From Moringa oleifera (Eukaryota; Streptophyta; Magnoliopsida; Brassicales; Moringaceae), in assembly GCA_021397835.1 (NCBI GenBank), contig JAJFZO010000034.1, positions 6,415,001-6,479,000 on the forward strand: DNA of 64,000 bases, written 5' to 3'. Below are positions 24,643 through 38,546 of the stretch, one piece after another. The stretch's first letter is position 1. Every line of letters begins with the position of its first letter. The position numbers were made by a program, and so were the translations under genes. Below the pieces are notes generated by a model that ran no database searches, was not told the origin of the DNA, and was given only the letters and a program-made list of their open reading frames with translations.

Positions 24643-27600
24643 TCATACTTGATTTGTATATTTATTTTTATGAGGAAGGTGTATGCTAAGATCGTCCAAG
24701 TTCTCACAACTGCAGATGCTCAAACCATGCTCATTTGCTAGATGTAACAAACATATGAAACACAAATGGGGGGAGATATCATGAATGGTTGCAGCTGCCC
24801 TGCAGTCATTAGGAAAGCTGGCCAACAGATTCCTGAAAGATAGCTTCTCTTCCTGACCCTTCTCACACAAAAAAACCAGAATAAGATTCCAGCAGTAAAA
24901 AGAAAAACAGGATACAGTATCTTGTTGCTTTCCTTTTTATATTAAATACATGCAGAGAAAATAAAGTACAGTAAAAAAAAAACATGAATGAAAAACTGTC
25001 CAGTATTGTTAGATTAAGAGCTATGCATTGAAATAAATAAAAAAGTTGGTGGAATTAACCATTCTCCAGCAGTGTATACTCCATTCCTGTTCTGTAACAT
25101 TATTCAAAACTCCAAGTACATTATTGAAGATATTATCTTTGTAAATCAGGCTGCTGCTTACTATATTTATTAGGGCCAAGTTATAAATCAGTTAAACTCT
25201 CTTCTGCCAGATCTTCAACAGCTTTCTTAGTATGCAAGGCCATGCAAGCTTCAACTCTTCAAATTTTCTTTTAATTCAAAAGGAATGTCCTTGAAACTTG
25301 TCAATTTCATTGTTTAATGTTCCTGATTTTATGCATTCATCTTGCACAAAGTCTAAACACTCCCCCCCCCAACCACACCCCCCCCCCCCCCCCCCAACAG
25401 GGGACGCGGGGGGGGCCCCCAAGCAGGACCGAATTTTATAAACTCCAATAACAAGGTTATGCATCACTAAATATCAAGTGTTACTGAATAAAATTGTTTA
25501 TCAGAGAATAACAAGCAATCAACATTGAATTAGGAATCAGAATTCAATACACTATTATATTTTTATTTTCAAATTCCCATATAAAGATTTATTATGATTT
25601 ATGAATGGAGATAATATTTGATTAACGTCCCATTGTACTTACCGGAACAGATACTTGAGGAGATTCTTGGATCTGATCCCAAATTGTTTCTTTCAGTGCT
25701 TGAACATCAACTTGTTTGGAAGTTTTATCATACTGAACATCAATTTTATTAACCTAAATTATCAAGCAAAGAAACCAAAGCATAAGAACCATACACATAT
25801 AGCTTCTAAATATATAATGGCCTACTTGGCCTGGAGTTAAACTAAGAAGCAAAACTTAAAGCTTTCGCCTCAAAATAATATATACTACATTGTCATTCAA
25901 CATATAAAGGGGGACAAAAATCAATTGTGATCTGGTAATGGACTAATTTATTGACCCTTTTAAACCCTAGATTCATATCTATGGGTGATTACAAGGGCTA
26001 AAAACAGAGATTCCTCAAACACTTACCTGGCGAGGCTGAGAAACTAATGTATTGGAGTCCTCCACATCACTATGATCACTTCCATTGGAAAATTGACCAT
26101 TGAATACACTTCCATCACCCCAGGATGGCAATTGTTCACAGTCATCATATTGCTGCCACACTTCATCTGAAACAGAAATTTAATCAACTATATTATTATG
26201 CATTTTGTCATCACGGGATTTTAAAGTGGCTGGTATATTATAAGATTTAAGAAATCACACAGTAGAGCAATGTCAATGACATTCTTATAAGAATACAAGC
26301 AAAGAGAAAAGAAATCTTTCAATAAAAATAACTTTTACCAACTCTTTTCTTTTTCTTTTTCTTTTTCTATTTTTTTTTTTTTGCTAGACGTGATAAATAT
26401 TCTAATTTCTATAACAATTAATTATTGATTTTTGGACTAAATATAAATAAAGAAAAAAAGCTTAAAAAGGTTAATTGACGATGAGCAAGAGTACTGCAAC
26501 AATTCTCAGGCAGCACGCAAAATGTTTACCTGAGGAATTTCTCCTTCTCCTCCCAAGGCACTACAACCAAAATAACTATCTTATCAAGAGAGGGGAAAGA
26601 AAAAACTATTAGAAAGCAACCAAGTAATGGTTGAATAAATGCAAGTATTACCGTGATATTAGGTAGTAGAAATAATTTCACAAGATTCTCTGGTTGATAG
26701 TGGCAATCTTCAGGCAGTTTTGTATTACACTGTACTCTATTTGCAGGCAGAAGCAGTGACTTGGGATTTTTTGGAGCAGCAAAGATATCTGGCATTTCTT
26801 CGTCCAAGGCTTTTGCAAACTCAATGTCAGGTTCCACTTGCTTCTTATTCCTTGGTTTCTTAGTTGGTATTGTCGATCCATTTTCCATAGCAGGATGATC
26901 CTCTGAACCTATAGAGCAGAACCCCTATCAGCTTAACATGCTAAAAACTAGGATCAGAAGAAAAAATTGGGATTCAAAAGAAAAGTAGCCAATTGATGAT
27001 ATCACTTCCCAGTGGTATCAAACCTCATACCTTTAGCTTTTCGATACTTCCAATGATCAGGACCAGCCCAAGCATTTTGCTTTGAAGAGAATCCCAAAGT
27101 TGAAAATAAATATCCATCAACTTTCTCAAATCTATCATCCACATCAAGGTTGGCTAAAGAAAATGGTTCAGTTTCCTGCAAAACTTAATATTGAATAATC
27201 ACCAAAAAACTAAATTCTTAATTTCTTTGAACAACACTGGTGGAATACGAAAGCCAAAAAGGTCAAAGGATAATCAGTAACAAAACCTCATGGTAACTTG
27301 GAAAGGTTGGCTCTACACCATTGAGGTCCACATCAACAAAGTTTGATTGGTCATCATGATCAAAAGCATAGGCTCCAGAATTCACAAAGGCATCATTGTC
27401 ATGGTCACTTTCATTACCACATTGAACATCAGCATGGTCAGATGATTTCTGGCTATAAGAAAACGTATCTAACGGTCTTCTATTATCTTCATCGAATTGA
27501 GTGACTATACTCCTGAGAGATGGTGAAATCTCATCTTTCACTCGCATGTTCAATACCATCTGTTCAACATATTCTATTTAAAAAAAAAAAACAAAAAGGA

Positions 27601-30600
27601 AAAGAGAGAATGACCACCATTAGAACTGCAAAACTAAACATAAGAATATAAGACAACACAATAAGAATTGAGGGCTGACACAAACAAAGCCAAGATGAAT
27701 GTATTTGAGTTCAGCATGGTCAAAATAGTTAGCCTGCCCTAGCTCAAACGGACCTAAACTATTTGAATTTTGAGCTCAACTGAGGTTACACTCAGTGAGC
27801 TTAGCCAAGCCAGTGCCTGTACTTCAAAAATCCGAAACATTGAGACAGCCTAGTGAAAATAAACTATCGGTTAGAACAGTCACCCTTTCCCCCCTCTTCC
27901 TAAGCATAATCTTAGATTCTTGAATCTTATATCACTTTGATCTCTACTGCTATTGCTCAGATAAGCAAATGACTTGGTGAGCTGACCAATTCCCCTTCCA
28001 CTTCTTTGTCTTTTTTCTTTTTTCCAATCCTTTCCATAAGTTGACTGCCAAGGTAACTTTTCTTGAAGAACTCATTCATGGAAACACATAAGAGATACAT
28101 GTTTATTTATAATGAACGTAAAATCGTATTTCTATGAGTAAATATATTGTTGCACCTGAGTATCATAATCTATAGGGAGGCCAAAGATGTGGGCTTCACA
28201 CAAACACATGCCACTTTCAAATAATTAGAAATGAAATGGAAGTGAACGACAAATGCTATCAGCACACCACATTACAGATCTGACCTATATGAATCCACTG
28301 GAACTATTAGTTTATTTATTTATCAGTTTGGAACTATCAATTTACGGATTTTAGTTTTCAATGTAGACTCATTAACCAAGCTACAATTACCAGACTCTAT
28401 TATTGGAATGATTTTCTAAACAAAATTAATGATTTCTTCAAATATGTATCTCTAGTTGTAAGATGACACAAGCCAAGACTAAGCAATCTTCTTCCAAAAG
28501 TTTTATACTTAGGCTATGGCAAGGACAAACTGTGAAGCTCCAAAGAAAGCCAGCCCCCCCAAAAATTGTCCTATATTGGTTAGAAAAGACAGCATTTGGA
28601 CCTCTATCAGTAACAAATATTCTATTACAAGTGAATAAGAACTTTGCAAGAGTTAAAATTTAATTGAGCTAGGATTGTGAGTCTACAAATCAAATAGACT
28701 ACCAATCAAATTTCAACGCGAATCTCTATTTTTTATTTTACTTGAGGTTTGTTTGTAAACAAACAATAAAGTTTTTGATAAAGCCAGGTGCAAATTATAG
28801 CTAGTGGCTTCATTCAAGTTCACCTCAAACAAGGACCAAAACTCAATAGAATTAGTAAAGCAAACCAACCTTTGGCAAAAGAAAGATCAATGGTTTCAGA
28901 TTTGTCATGTTGATTTGCACATGATACTCCTTTTCCTGGTACTTCTAGTGAATCAAAGAGCACTTGACATCCACCATATACTCCCAGATTGTTCAATAAC
29001 AGACCCTTCGCTCCACCTTCATCAAACTGGGCAGAAGTCTGATGATAGAGAGGGTCCACTGCAAATGCAACTGAAAAAACAAAGAAATATGCCATGACTT
29101 CCTAGAACTCAAATTTTTGTACCAGGGATTGAAATAGCAAGGAGGTGCAATCACCATCAAACTTTTTAACATTAAGAGCCTCAAAGGATGGTTCCAATGT
29201 TGTTAGTGGTGATATCTGCATATCAGAAAAGTATCAGTTTAAGGTTTCTAAAATTACATTCAATTCTCAAAATATATACAGAACAAACCTTTCTTTCTGC
29301 CTCTTTCTTTGGATGACCTTCATCTTCTGCACTATCATTGTTACCCTCCTCAACTGTTACATCTAAATTTATAAGACAACATCAGAGAATTGGCAGACAT
29401 AAAGGAGCATAAATCCCGTTGGCAGCTAATGCCCTTAACCCCCCCCCCCCCCCCCCAAAAGATTAACTTAAAAGAACTTGGTCCTTACAGCGCATTATCA
29501 GTGGCAACCTAGATTTTCCTTGGAAGAAATTTTATAACAGAAGAAATGAATGAGTATAAAGAGGCTAAGAAAAGACAAGATAATCTTCTTAGCGTGCACA
29601 CATCTAACCAACCAACAGGTGTTGGTTTAGGCTAAGGCAATCCACAATGTCACATAAAAAATCTATGATATAATCAGAAAAGAGGAATTAAACTTTTCTC
29701 AAAAATGAGTTTTCTGATAATGGTCCTTTCTTACAAAGTCACCTTTTTTAATGAAGCATGATCTAGTATTATGTGAGAATCCAAACACAGCAATCTAGAA
29801 TCTGAAGAATTATGGGGAATTTGAGTAGAAGTGAGTTCTTCACTTTCTTATAAGACAATGTCGCTAATGAGCCCACATTTAAACATGCATATCTAAGTTC
29901 TAGGTCAGTTCAGAAACCAAATCATTACTTACTAATATTCTTTTCCAACTCAAAAATTCAATACTTTCACAAATTACTAGCATCTTTCCATACAAAACTT
30001 TCGCTGAAGGGGAACAAATTAATCAGATAATATACAAACAGCTAAGTTGTGTGGCAGGAGAAACTAACCTTGCTCATTTTCTTGACCTGCTCTATTAATT
30101 CCACCAAGGACCTTATACGCCTCTGAATGCACTGAGTCCACCCTCAATGAGTAGATTTTAACTCCAGCTTCAAGAGTACAACTTGCCTACACCATATAAC
30201 TGTAGTTTTCAATTGTGGAAATATAGGGAAGTGTGTTTAGAAAGTCAACTGTAGACTACCATTTGTGTTGAGCCTCCACAACTTCAAAACTAATTTTTTA
30301 TCATAGTTCTAATTACAGGCTTAAATGAACATTAGTTATGCATACAAATTTAGGACCAGAAAACGCATACATGTCATTTTGTTTCTGCATAAGTTTACAT
30401 GTGCTGATAGGAAGGTGCCCCAATGAAAGTGCTAAGTCCTTTTTTAAATCAGACCATTGTTCGCAAAGCCAATGGTGCTTATAAAATCACAAAGAAGCAA
30501 CATGTACACGAGTTTCATTAAGGATATCTATGATTCTCCTCCCTATCAATCACTAGTAACTGAACAAAAATTGACAGGGAAAATGATGATCCATATCCAC

Positions 30601-31584
30601 TAGTACAGTAACCAATTCTCCCCCCTAATTTCTCAATAAAATGGTGACCAGTTCATTTTTCTTTGCTTTTCTTATTTTTTCCATCAGAGCCTAAGAAATG
30701 AAGGGTACATAACATTTGCATGCTTTGTTTCTTTTTCATATAAAGTCTATGTCAACCCAAATCTGGGTTCAAAAAAATGCTGTGATTCTTAAATGAATGT
30801 GACTTTTGTTTTTAAAAAAAAAAAAAAATTGTGGCAGAGATAAATTAATAAGAACCAGGTGTTCTTATGTAGTGCAAAGCATACCTTTTGGAAATTTGTC
30901 TCCACATCATTCTCTTCTTCAACTTTAACAATCTCATAAAGGTGGTCAATCAAATTCAGCTCCCATGTATTCTTTTGATTAATTTTCTGCACCCATAAAT
31001 TAAAGAAGCACAAAGAAGACCAAGATTCATTACGGTCAAAAAGAAAAAATTCCTCCACTAAAACTCTAGCTGCCTGAGTAACCCTCAATAAGTAAATGCC
31101 AAAACAATATTTCCCTTACTGAACACCAATTAGCCCCTTCTTAGAGAAAATTCTAAGACAAAAGCTCTAGCTTCTAGCTAAAATACATCCCCAATATAAT
31201 TGAAGGACTCACTGCCCAAGTAACAAAATGAAATAATAGAACTAGTTGTGATCTAAAACGACATGTGCACCGATGCATGTGTATGCATACTTCTGAAGTT
31301 AAAAATATGGAGAAATTACGGACATTTTCGCTGGCCAACTTGATGCAATTCTGGAACAACTCAAGAATCTGCTGTTTGCCGAGGCAGGGATCGGCGTCTC
31401 CAGGCGGGGGCACATGAGCGGCGACGGGCTTACGGCGTATGGCGGCGGCACGGGCTGCGCGGGCCAGGGCGCGCTCCAGCTTGTCATCATTGGATTCCAG
31501 GAAGAATGGACTCAGTGGAGACTGGAGGCGGGAGGCCGTGGGGACCAGCCTCTGCTTAGGGTTCGGGCTTAGGGCTTCAGCCAT
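24643..31584 (-). CDS. CAP-H: Condensin complex subunit 2 (CAP-H kleisin)
   Basis: Thirteen exons: 31,584-31,324; 30,986-30,885; 30,186-30,069; 29,362-29,289; 29,215-29,155; 29,070-28,870; 27,573-27,287; 27,175-27,031; 26,908-26,652; 26,560-26,530; 26,166-26,027; 25,753-25,643; 24,861-24,643. All phases agree and give 668 aa, near the plant CAP-H length. CAP-H (barren/NCAPH) is the kleisin that bridges the SMC2 and SMC4 heads in condensin I and compacts mitotic chromosomes in the nucleus. Seen: N-terminal SPFFLESNDDKLERALAR, then LFQNCIKLASENKINQKNTW and LRVDSVHSEAYKVLGG; an acidic middle; and a C-terminal LLASFP...DISPHLCFICLLHLANEHGL block (winged-helix end that binds SMC). Exon 10 is only 31 bases. 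The last acceptor could be three bases downstream (24,858). Introns 3 and 12 carry long G runs on the coding strand. Confidence 0.93.
25362..25420. repeat. C-run and G-run cluster in the last CAP-H intron
   Basis: The plus strand has C9 (25,362-25,370), C18 (25,378-25,395), then a G8C5 palindromic block (25,408-25,420). The transcript strand is therefore G-rich with a possible C/G hairpin. It lies between CAP-H exons 12 and 13. It may form a G-quadruplex, or be partly mis-sequenced because of homopolymers. Confidence 0.85.
29439..29456. repeat. C18 run in CAP-H intron 3
   Basis: Eighteen consecutive C on the plus strand followed by AAAA, so TTTT then G18 on the transcript strand. A shorter C7-AAAAA run of the same form occurs in a neighbouring intron at 28,554-28,565. 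Confidence 0.9.
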
Positions 31585-34462
31585 TGTTGGTAGGAAGCTT
31601 TAATCGGTAAATCAATAGCTACAACAGTTTTGCAGTGTCTTTGAACAAGAATTTAATGTATAGATATAATTGGAAGGCGTATGCAAAATTCGAAGGATTT
31701 GCGATTTGGATTAAAAAGAGCAACGGCAAAGAGGACGCTGAAGTTTATATTTGATCTCTTTTTCCCTCCAATTTCTGGTTTTGAATTTTGGGTTAGAGAG
31801 AGAGCCGATCATATGGATGCGCAGTGCGTACAATCTTGTTAGTGGTTGGATCACCACCGTCCGTGGTTAGGTGTATTACATTCTTGTTTTTATTTATGAA
31901 TTTTATTTCATTAAAGTATGCATGATTTAAAAAAAAAAAAACTTTATCCAGAATGGCACCAACACATTCCTGAAAACATTTATAATAAATTTATGTATTT
32001 TTTGGTATTTTTCCCCACATTTAACAACAAAAAATGTTAAACTAGATTATCTAAAAAAGGGTAGTGCATTTCATTTTATGTTTTTTTAATCAGAAAAAAA
32101 GTCTCATTTTTTTTCAAATCATTAAAATAATGTATTTGCTCTGAAAGATTCTATCTTTATTTGGGTTAAGAAGTGTAATGGGGTTTTGTTTCTAATTGAA
32201 GTGACTGCAAGACAATAATTCTTTCCACTTCTCTTCTTGTCAACTATTTATTTTGGTTTGAACTCTTAAGGATTTTAGGTTATTGAATCTCTTAGTGACT
32301 ATGAGATGTGTTTTCTACATTCCAAATTTACTAAAATATGATTGCAATATACTGAAATTGGTGCAAGTGTGGCTTGAAAACAATAAATCATAAGCCCAAC
32401 CTTGTGAAAGAGGTCAATATTTCGTGAAACTTTCCATACGATTTTAGGTTTACAATCATCCAACTAATCTTGTGAAATGGATGGCCAAGATCATTTAAGT
32501 TTTTTTTTTCTTTTGTAAGAATCCAACAAATCAAAAGATTTAAGAAGATCAATTTAATTTTAAGATTAAATTGCATCTCCTTAAGATCTTTGCCTCAAAA
32601 TTCTTTAGGCAAGTCATGGTCTAGACTAAAAATGAAATTTGATATGCATTAAAAATAATAAAATAAAACTAAAAATGAAATCGCTCCCTTTAAATCTTGC
32701 CCATAATTATTTCAATTTATCATTGCGTTAGATCATATATCAAAGAAAAAATATGAAAAATGAATGAGCAATCAATAATTACTTCTAAATACTTGACAAT
32801 AAAAAAGACTATATAATGCAAGGAGAATAAACATAAGATGATAAATCAATAGCATGTGCATATGATAGATGAGAAGACCAAATTTGATATTATATTTAAT
32901 ATTGAAGTAACAAATATATTGTTGGAAACAAAAAAAAAACATTTTGTTAGATTAAAGTATTGAATTTTATATTTAATCTACAAAATTTCTTACTCATAAA
33001 CACAAATTAATACTCTTACCCATAAATCACCTCATTTTTACACTTTCACAAAATAAAATTAATTTTCATGGTTTTATATCCTAAATGTTCATATTCAAGA
33101 AAAAAATTTCGAAACTAAAGAGTTTTTCATACTTGCAAATACATTTTCAAGTGAAGAAGAAACGGTTGAATACTTGCTTTTTTGATATTGTTGAAAAATA
33201 AATATGCAAGGGAATCCACCAAAATACAAAATTTACCTTAACAGAGCTTCAAAACACTGAGAATTACCGTAAAATAACTAAAGGATAAACAATGTTACTG
33301 ATAAATGCAAAGCTGAATGCAGAATCCAATCCCCTCAGACATTTTCTTCTCTCTAAGTTTATCATTTTGGGAAGCTTTAAAATATTTCTATTTCATTTTT
33401 CTTTCTGATCTTTGCAATTATTGATATTAAGACCTCGTCCCGGTGGCATATAGAGCCCTTAGTGAAAGTTGGTGTAATTAGAACTACTACTTAACAGAAG
33501 AGTTTTAGTGGAATAATTATGTGAAGCGATGCCACAATATATTTCCCAAAAGATTTAAATAATATTAGGTAAGGTTATAACCTTAAATTGCATTTAGACA
33601 TTAAATGGATCTAATGTTTTGAATAGCATTATTTGAGTATCTATAGTTGCAATTTAATTTTAGTTAAATATCTATCAATTTTACATTAAAGTTAAAGAGA
33701 TATTTTAGTTAGTTCAGAGTTTTTTTTTCCTAATATGAAAGCATTCTTCTTTTATTTCAAGTTGTACCAAAAAAGAAAATAAACATGAGAAAAGAAAACA
33801 AGTTGATTCATGTGCATAAATATTTATTTAAGATAATCATTGTTTTAAACATTATTTAAATAATACACACATTGTTTTGAATAAAAGCAATTATTTTATT
33901 TTAACAAACACTTTCAGAATATTTAAATAATACACACGCGTTGAATATATAACATTATATATACATTCATGAAAAAAAGTTTATCATGTTTCCACAATTC
34001 AATTCAGTACAAAATCTGTAAATCTCATTTTCTTGGCATAACTGTAGCAAAAGGTTCTTGTAAGTTGATTCTCCAATAACAAGTAAAAATATGGGACAAT
34101 TTTGGATATGCAAACAAATAAAAACAGTTTTATCATTAATATGATAATGCAGACATTGTTTAGTATGCTAGATTCAATATTTTTTTTTTCTTCAACTATA
34201 GCAACTTAAATAGATTTTTGTATTTACCATAGAATCTGGATATCTATCCAAATAGACTTTACTGGGTAAAGAAATGTCCATGTGTACACAACAAAGTCCA
34301 CAGGGACAATAATTTTAGTCCTCCACCATCACAAAGCTGTTTGTAGGGTTCTAACAATTCCAAATCACTTCACAACAGCAACTACTCTTCGTCCCTCACT
34401 GATACATGTTGGCATGTATGTGTGTGCTCATGGGTGACAGTTTTGAAGATCACTGAGGTTGG
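31585..34462. other. CAP-H promoter side and intergenic DNA
   Basis: 31,585-31,850 is the immediate upstream region of CAP-H and contains AACGG at 31,722-31,726, the core of plant M-phase-specific activator elements; one short match is weak evidence. From 31,860 to about 34,300 the sequence is AT-rich with no recognised gene, transposon domain or structured RNA. The last part lies downstream of the DUF212 gene and probably includes its 3' untranslated region. Confidence 0.5.
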
Positions 34463-37400
34463 TCACACATCCTGAATGGTGTTTCCCATAAGATAAGCCA
34501 CTACGCATCCTAACAAAGCACCAACAACAACCTGTTGCAACCGGTTTCCACCATGTTAAAAGTCTTATATAACCAAATGGATCATGGTTTTCATTATGAA
34601 AGATTATACCATCTACAATTCTACATTTTCCCCTTTATGGTGTGACTGTACTGTAGGCTACTTTGCAATATGAACAATATGAACAATATGAGCAATGTCA
34701 AAGCTGTTAGAAACCACAATACGTGTAAAGTCAAAATGATCATCTCCACCTAGGTTACACATAACATCACCTATATATTTACTGAAATTATTTTTCAGAT
34801 CACAATACTACTTACCCTTAGGCTAAACAAGAATCATCGGCCTAGTTCATTTCTAAATGAAGCAAAACTTGACAAGCAACAAGAACTTGAGAGAAATTAC
34901 ACCTCAGGGACAAAGGGTATATTCTGCTATTACTAGATAACCGAAGACTAGAACCTAACCATGTCAGCTTCTCTTGTAATGGGAAGCACTCAGACATGGA
35001 TTAATTGGATGAAGTAAATTGGGGACAAGTAGGAAACTTTAATGTACAAGTCAAGTAAGGAGGTAATGGCATTTAGAGGTAGATTTCAATTTAATAAAAA
35101 CAAAGTTCGGAAACTTTATCATTTCTCATCCTATTCTCCTATTTGGAATTTGTCTTGCTTTCCTGGCCAATGGTTAAAGAATAAATCTAGGCTACATCAC
35201 TTTTTCGGTAAGAATACAAGGAATCGGCTAGCATTTAAAACATCGTGGAAAACTTGCTATTGCAGACTGGTAAATGACTTATGCAGATTCTTTATATCTA
35301 TATTCACAATGTATACATAGAGATATATACATGCAACTCATGCAGAGTCTTCAGAACACAATATCTTTTTTCCCAGACACATCAAAATCCTAGCCCATTG
35401 GGATTTCTTAATCTGCTCAGCAGAGAAACCCAAGGGCATGTAGGCGTACTTATTGTGTGCTGGATGAAGCAGAGGAAGTCCAGAGAAACCTAAATTTCTA
35501 TTTTACTGTTAAAGTCACATTTAAATTACTCAGGTTTTCTCTAACAACAACCTCGACTCAATCTAATTGTATATCATACAACAAAGTTAAGGTAAATTCT
35601 CTATCTAGTTAAATTTTCAACTCAATTTATCAACAATTAGTATGAGCACAATAATCAGTAGATGCTTTCACCTAAAATAGTGAAATAGAACACTGCAAGG
35701 CAAAACTGTCTTTTAGAACAACAGATAGTGGGAAGTCCAGATTACAAGATTAGCTTAAAGCGAAGGAGCACCATTCATTTAAAATAACGTGCAGTGCAGA
35801 CTGGAACTAACCTGAAGTGGGGTATGGCCAAGTAATTCGCGCAGAGGTCTAATAGTGGATAAAGGGTGCTCCGGAGGAAACTCACACACAATTTGGTTCA
35901 GCAACTACAATAATAATCAAAAGATATATACTTAGAATGAAACGATTAAAGTGCATCAAAGTATTTTAAAGCAGATATTTCCTTTGTTCAAGTTGTTGCA
36001 TGAATGTTAGGAGGACCTACTTCAGCTTGACGACCAGCATGAAGTCTAACACCAGAGGCATCATACATAACCTGCAAATTTAGAAACCACCAGCCATGCC
36101 CACCTTCCTTTAAGTGAACCATAAAACTTCACTGGATAAACAAATTTCAAACTATTGGCATTACAAATCAATGACTTCGAAGAGTATGGCACTAACTCCT
36201 AGATTCTAGGCAGCTTGGAGAAGGATGCACCACGAATGCAGCTAAAAGATGCAACTTCATCACATAACTTTGCTTCAAAAAGAATACACGGGGACACTAA
36301 AAGATTCAGACCCAATGATTTAGAAGAAGGGGAGTCATGAATTTATATAAGAGTGATGAATTTCTAAAAGAGTAACAAGTGAACTTGCAAATTTGAAGTT
36401 CATTGATGCCACATGTAAAACTCTTTGGTAAATGTAGCTTGTTTGACGCAATTCAAAGCAAAATTGAGTCAGAATATCCTCTAGATCACTAATTTCTCAA
36501 AATATGTTGTCACAATCCTGCTGAAAAAAGAAAATATCATAGTTTTCAGACTTGCATATCTGATGTATAAAGGCTCACATACATGAAACTATGAACTACA
36601 TATTCAGATACACACATATATATAAAAAAAAAAATCAATTTAAATTTCAGATTCACCTTACTTAGCTCAAAAAAGACAAAAGAATGCAAATAAATTATAA
36701 AGAATTCTTATCTACAACATATATATCTTTTTTTTATATCAGAATCTAGGACATAAAAATTGAAGAAAGAAAACTGTTATGGAGATGGAAAAAAACTCAT
36801 GTAACAGGTATGCACGAGAGAGAAGTCAGAAAGGACGTACAACGCATGCCAGTACAACCGCAATGGCAAAAGCTGGTCCTCCTGTGCCTTCTTGTAGACC
36901 TATAGCCACAGCTAGCGCTGTCACAGTTGCAGAGTGTGAGGAGGGCATTCCACCAGAATCAACCATCCTTTTGGAATCCCACCTCTTTTCTTTAAACCTA
37001 AGCATCTAGGAGACACATATTAAGAATGAGCTATTATTTCATATATATTGGATTGTGTATGATGCAAATCTGCATATCATTCGGTTAAGAACTAAGCATC
37101 TTGAACTCAATAAACTACTAATGGTACATTTATAAGCAATAATAATGACTGTCATGTATTTAATAACAAATTCATATTAGCTGCCCTTACTGTAAGATAG
37201 TATCTCCCTTCTTAGAGAAGTTGGAGGTCCCACATCTATACTTCCAACGTTATCAAGAAAGAAAAGAAAAGATTCTACATACAATTAACCCCAACACTAG
37301 GGCTACTAACAATGCACAGTGTACTTAGGTAACCCAAGAAAAAGATGCTCAGTGAAGTACCATTGCAAATTATAAAACTCTACCAAAGCAATTTCCATTT

Positions 37401-38546
37401 ACCTCACTACATCACAATCCAGAACTTAACAACAATAAACCCTTGCTAAAAAGAGAATTACAAAATACAGGGCATTTTCACTTCTAAAATCCACTAAGTT
37501 GAAAAGATGAAAATATCATGTTGATAAAACTTCTTAACTGTTTCATGCACTCTGCTCTCCACTCTTAGTCTATGACCAATACTAAAAGCGGGTACCTTGG
37601 CGCTACGCTCAAACAAGAAGTTAAAAACTTTCATCCAACAGTTTCCATCAGGTTGCAAATATAAAACAACAAAGTCTTTCTACAACTTGCTCAAAAATGG
37701 AGTCCTTTTCACTTTTTTCCAATACTCCACATCCTAATCCTCCCAGATTGGGATGACTAGAGAGAGAAAAATGGTAAACACAGAAGGGGGATCTTGATAT
37801 TATCAACCTACTGTTATCTTTTTCTTCCAATATTCTATCTTGTCAAGCGAGTTAAAAAACAATCTAATATTTTTGTTTTTGCTTGTATATCCTCCACTTT
37901 TAGAACCTCAACATTTATCCTCATGGAAACATTGGAATTCAGTTCCAAATTCAAGCCATTTTAGGTGAGAGCTATTCCTTACAAGATTTGCTTAAATTAA
38001 TTACAAGAGTGGCGTTTGAAATAGTAAAATAATCAAAGTTCTGAATGCATGTAGCTGAATTAAAACAGAATTTTAATCCAACTCTCTTAGAAAGAATTCA
38101 AAACCTACCATTCTGTTTACTCTTAGTACAATTTCTAACAGCCAAAACAAATTAATTTACATATTAAAATCCATAAACCCTCAATTAAAATTCCCATCCT
38201 CCGAAACAAATTTTAAAAGGAAGAGAATACTTTTTCCCAATATTAAATAACGAAAACAATACGTAGCAATTGAAATCCGAAACCATAGATGACACGGTTG
38301 CTGGACCGAAACCATAACTACCATCAAGTGACATGAGCTTCGTTAAATATAGAGAGAAACAATTAAGATTACGGAGAGAGAGAGGGATTGTACGGACCAG
38401 GTAGTGAAGATCTTGAGGAACTGAGCGAGAGCGAAGGCAAGGAAGGCAGAGATGAGAGGGAGATTGCTCGGGAGCAGATTCGACGGTGGTGACGCTAACG
38501 ACGCCGTGTCACTCATTTCCGACGAGCTAACTTGTACTGACCTCAT
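34463..38546 (-). CDS. DUF212 membrane protein (acid phosphatase/vanadium haloperoxidase-related)
   Basis: Five exons (38,546-38,398; 36,997-36,841; 36,071-36,021; 35,904-35,812; 34,531-34,463) join in phase to 172 aa. Plants have several small proteins of this family (Pfam DUF212), remotely related to the PAP2 phosphatase/haloperoxidase fold; their biochemical role is not established. Seen: a hydrophobic segment near residues 30-48 (LISAFLAFALAQFLKIF), the signature RMVDSGGMPSSHSATVTAL near 61-79 resembling the PAP2 SGH region, a second membrane segment (AFAIAVVLACVVMYDASGV), RLHAGRQAELLNQIV, and a C-terminal membrane segment (VVVGALLGCVVAYLMG). The start is the first in-frame ATG; another ATG at 38,516 would give 162 aa. 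Upstream codons are open but begin with TTG, so they are not used. Confidence 0.9.

Noticed and set aside
27263..27559. Start of a separate gene at the internal CAP-H ATG (MVLNMR)
   Set aside because: The upstream acceptor TTAAATAG|AATATG joins exon 6 in phase and gives FAKEYVEQMVLNM, continuous with CAP-H.
35042..35493. Plus-strand frames inside the last intron of the DUF212 gene
   Set aside because: No known domain, no sign of splice context, and they lie antisense in an intron.
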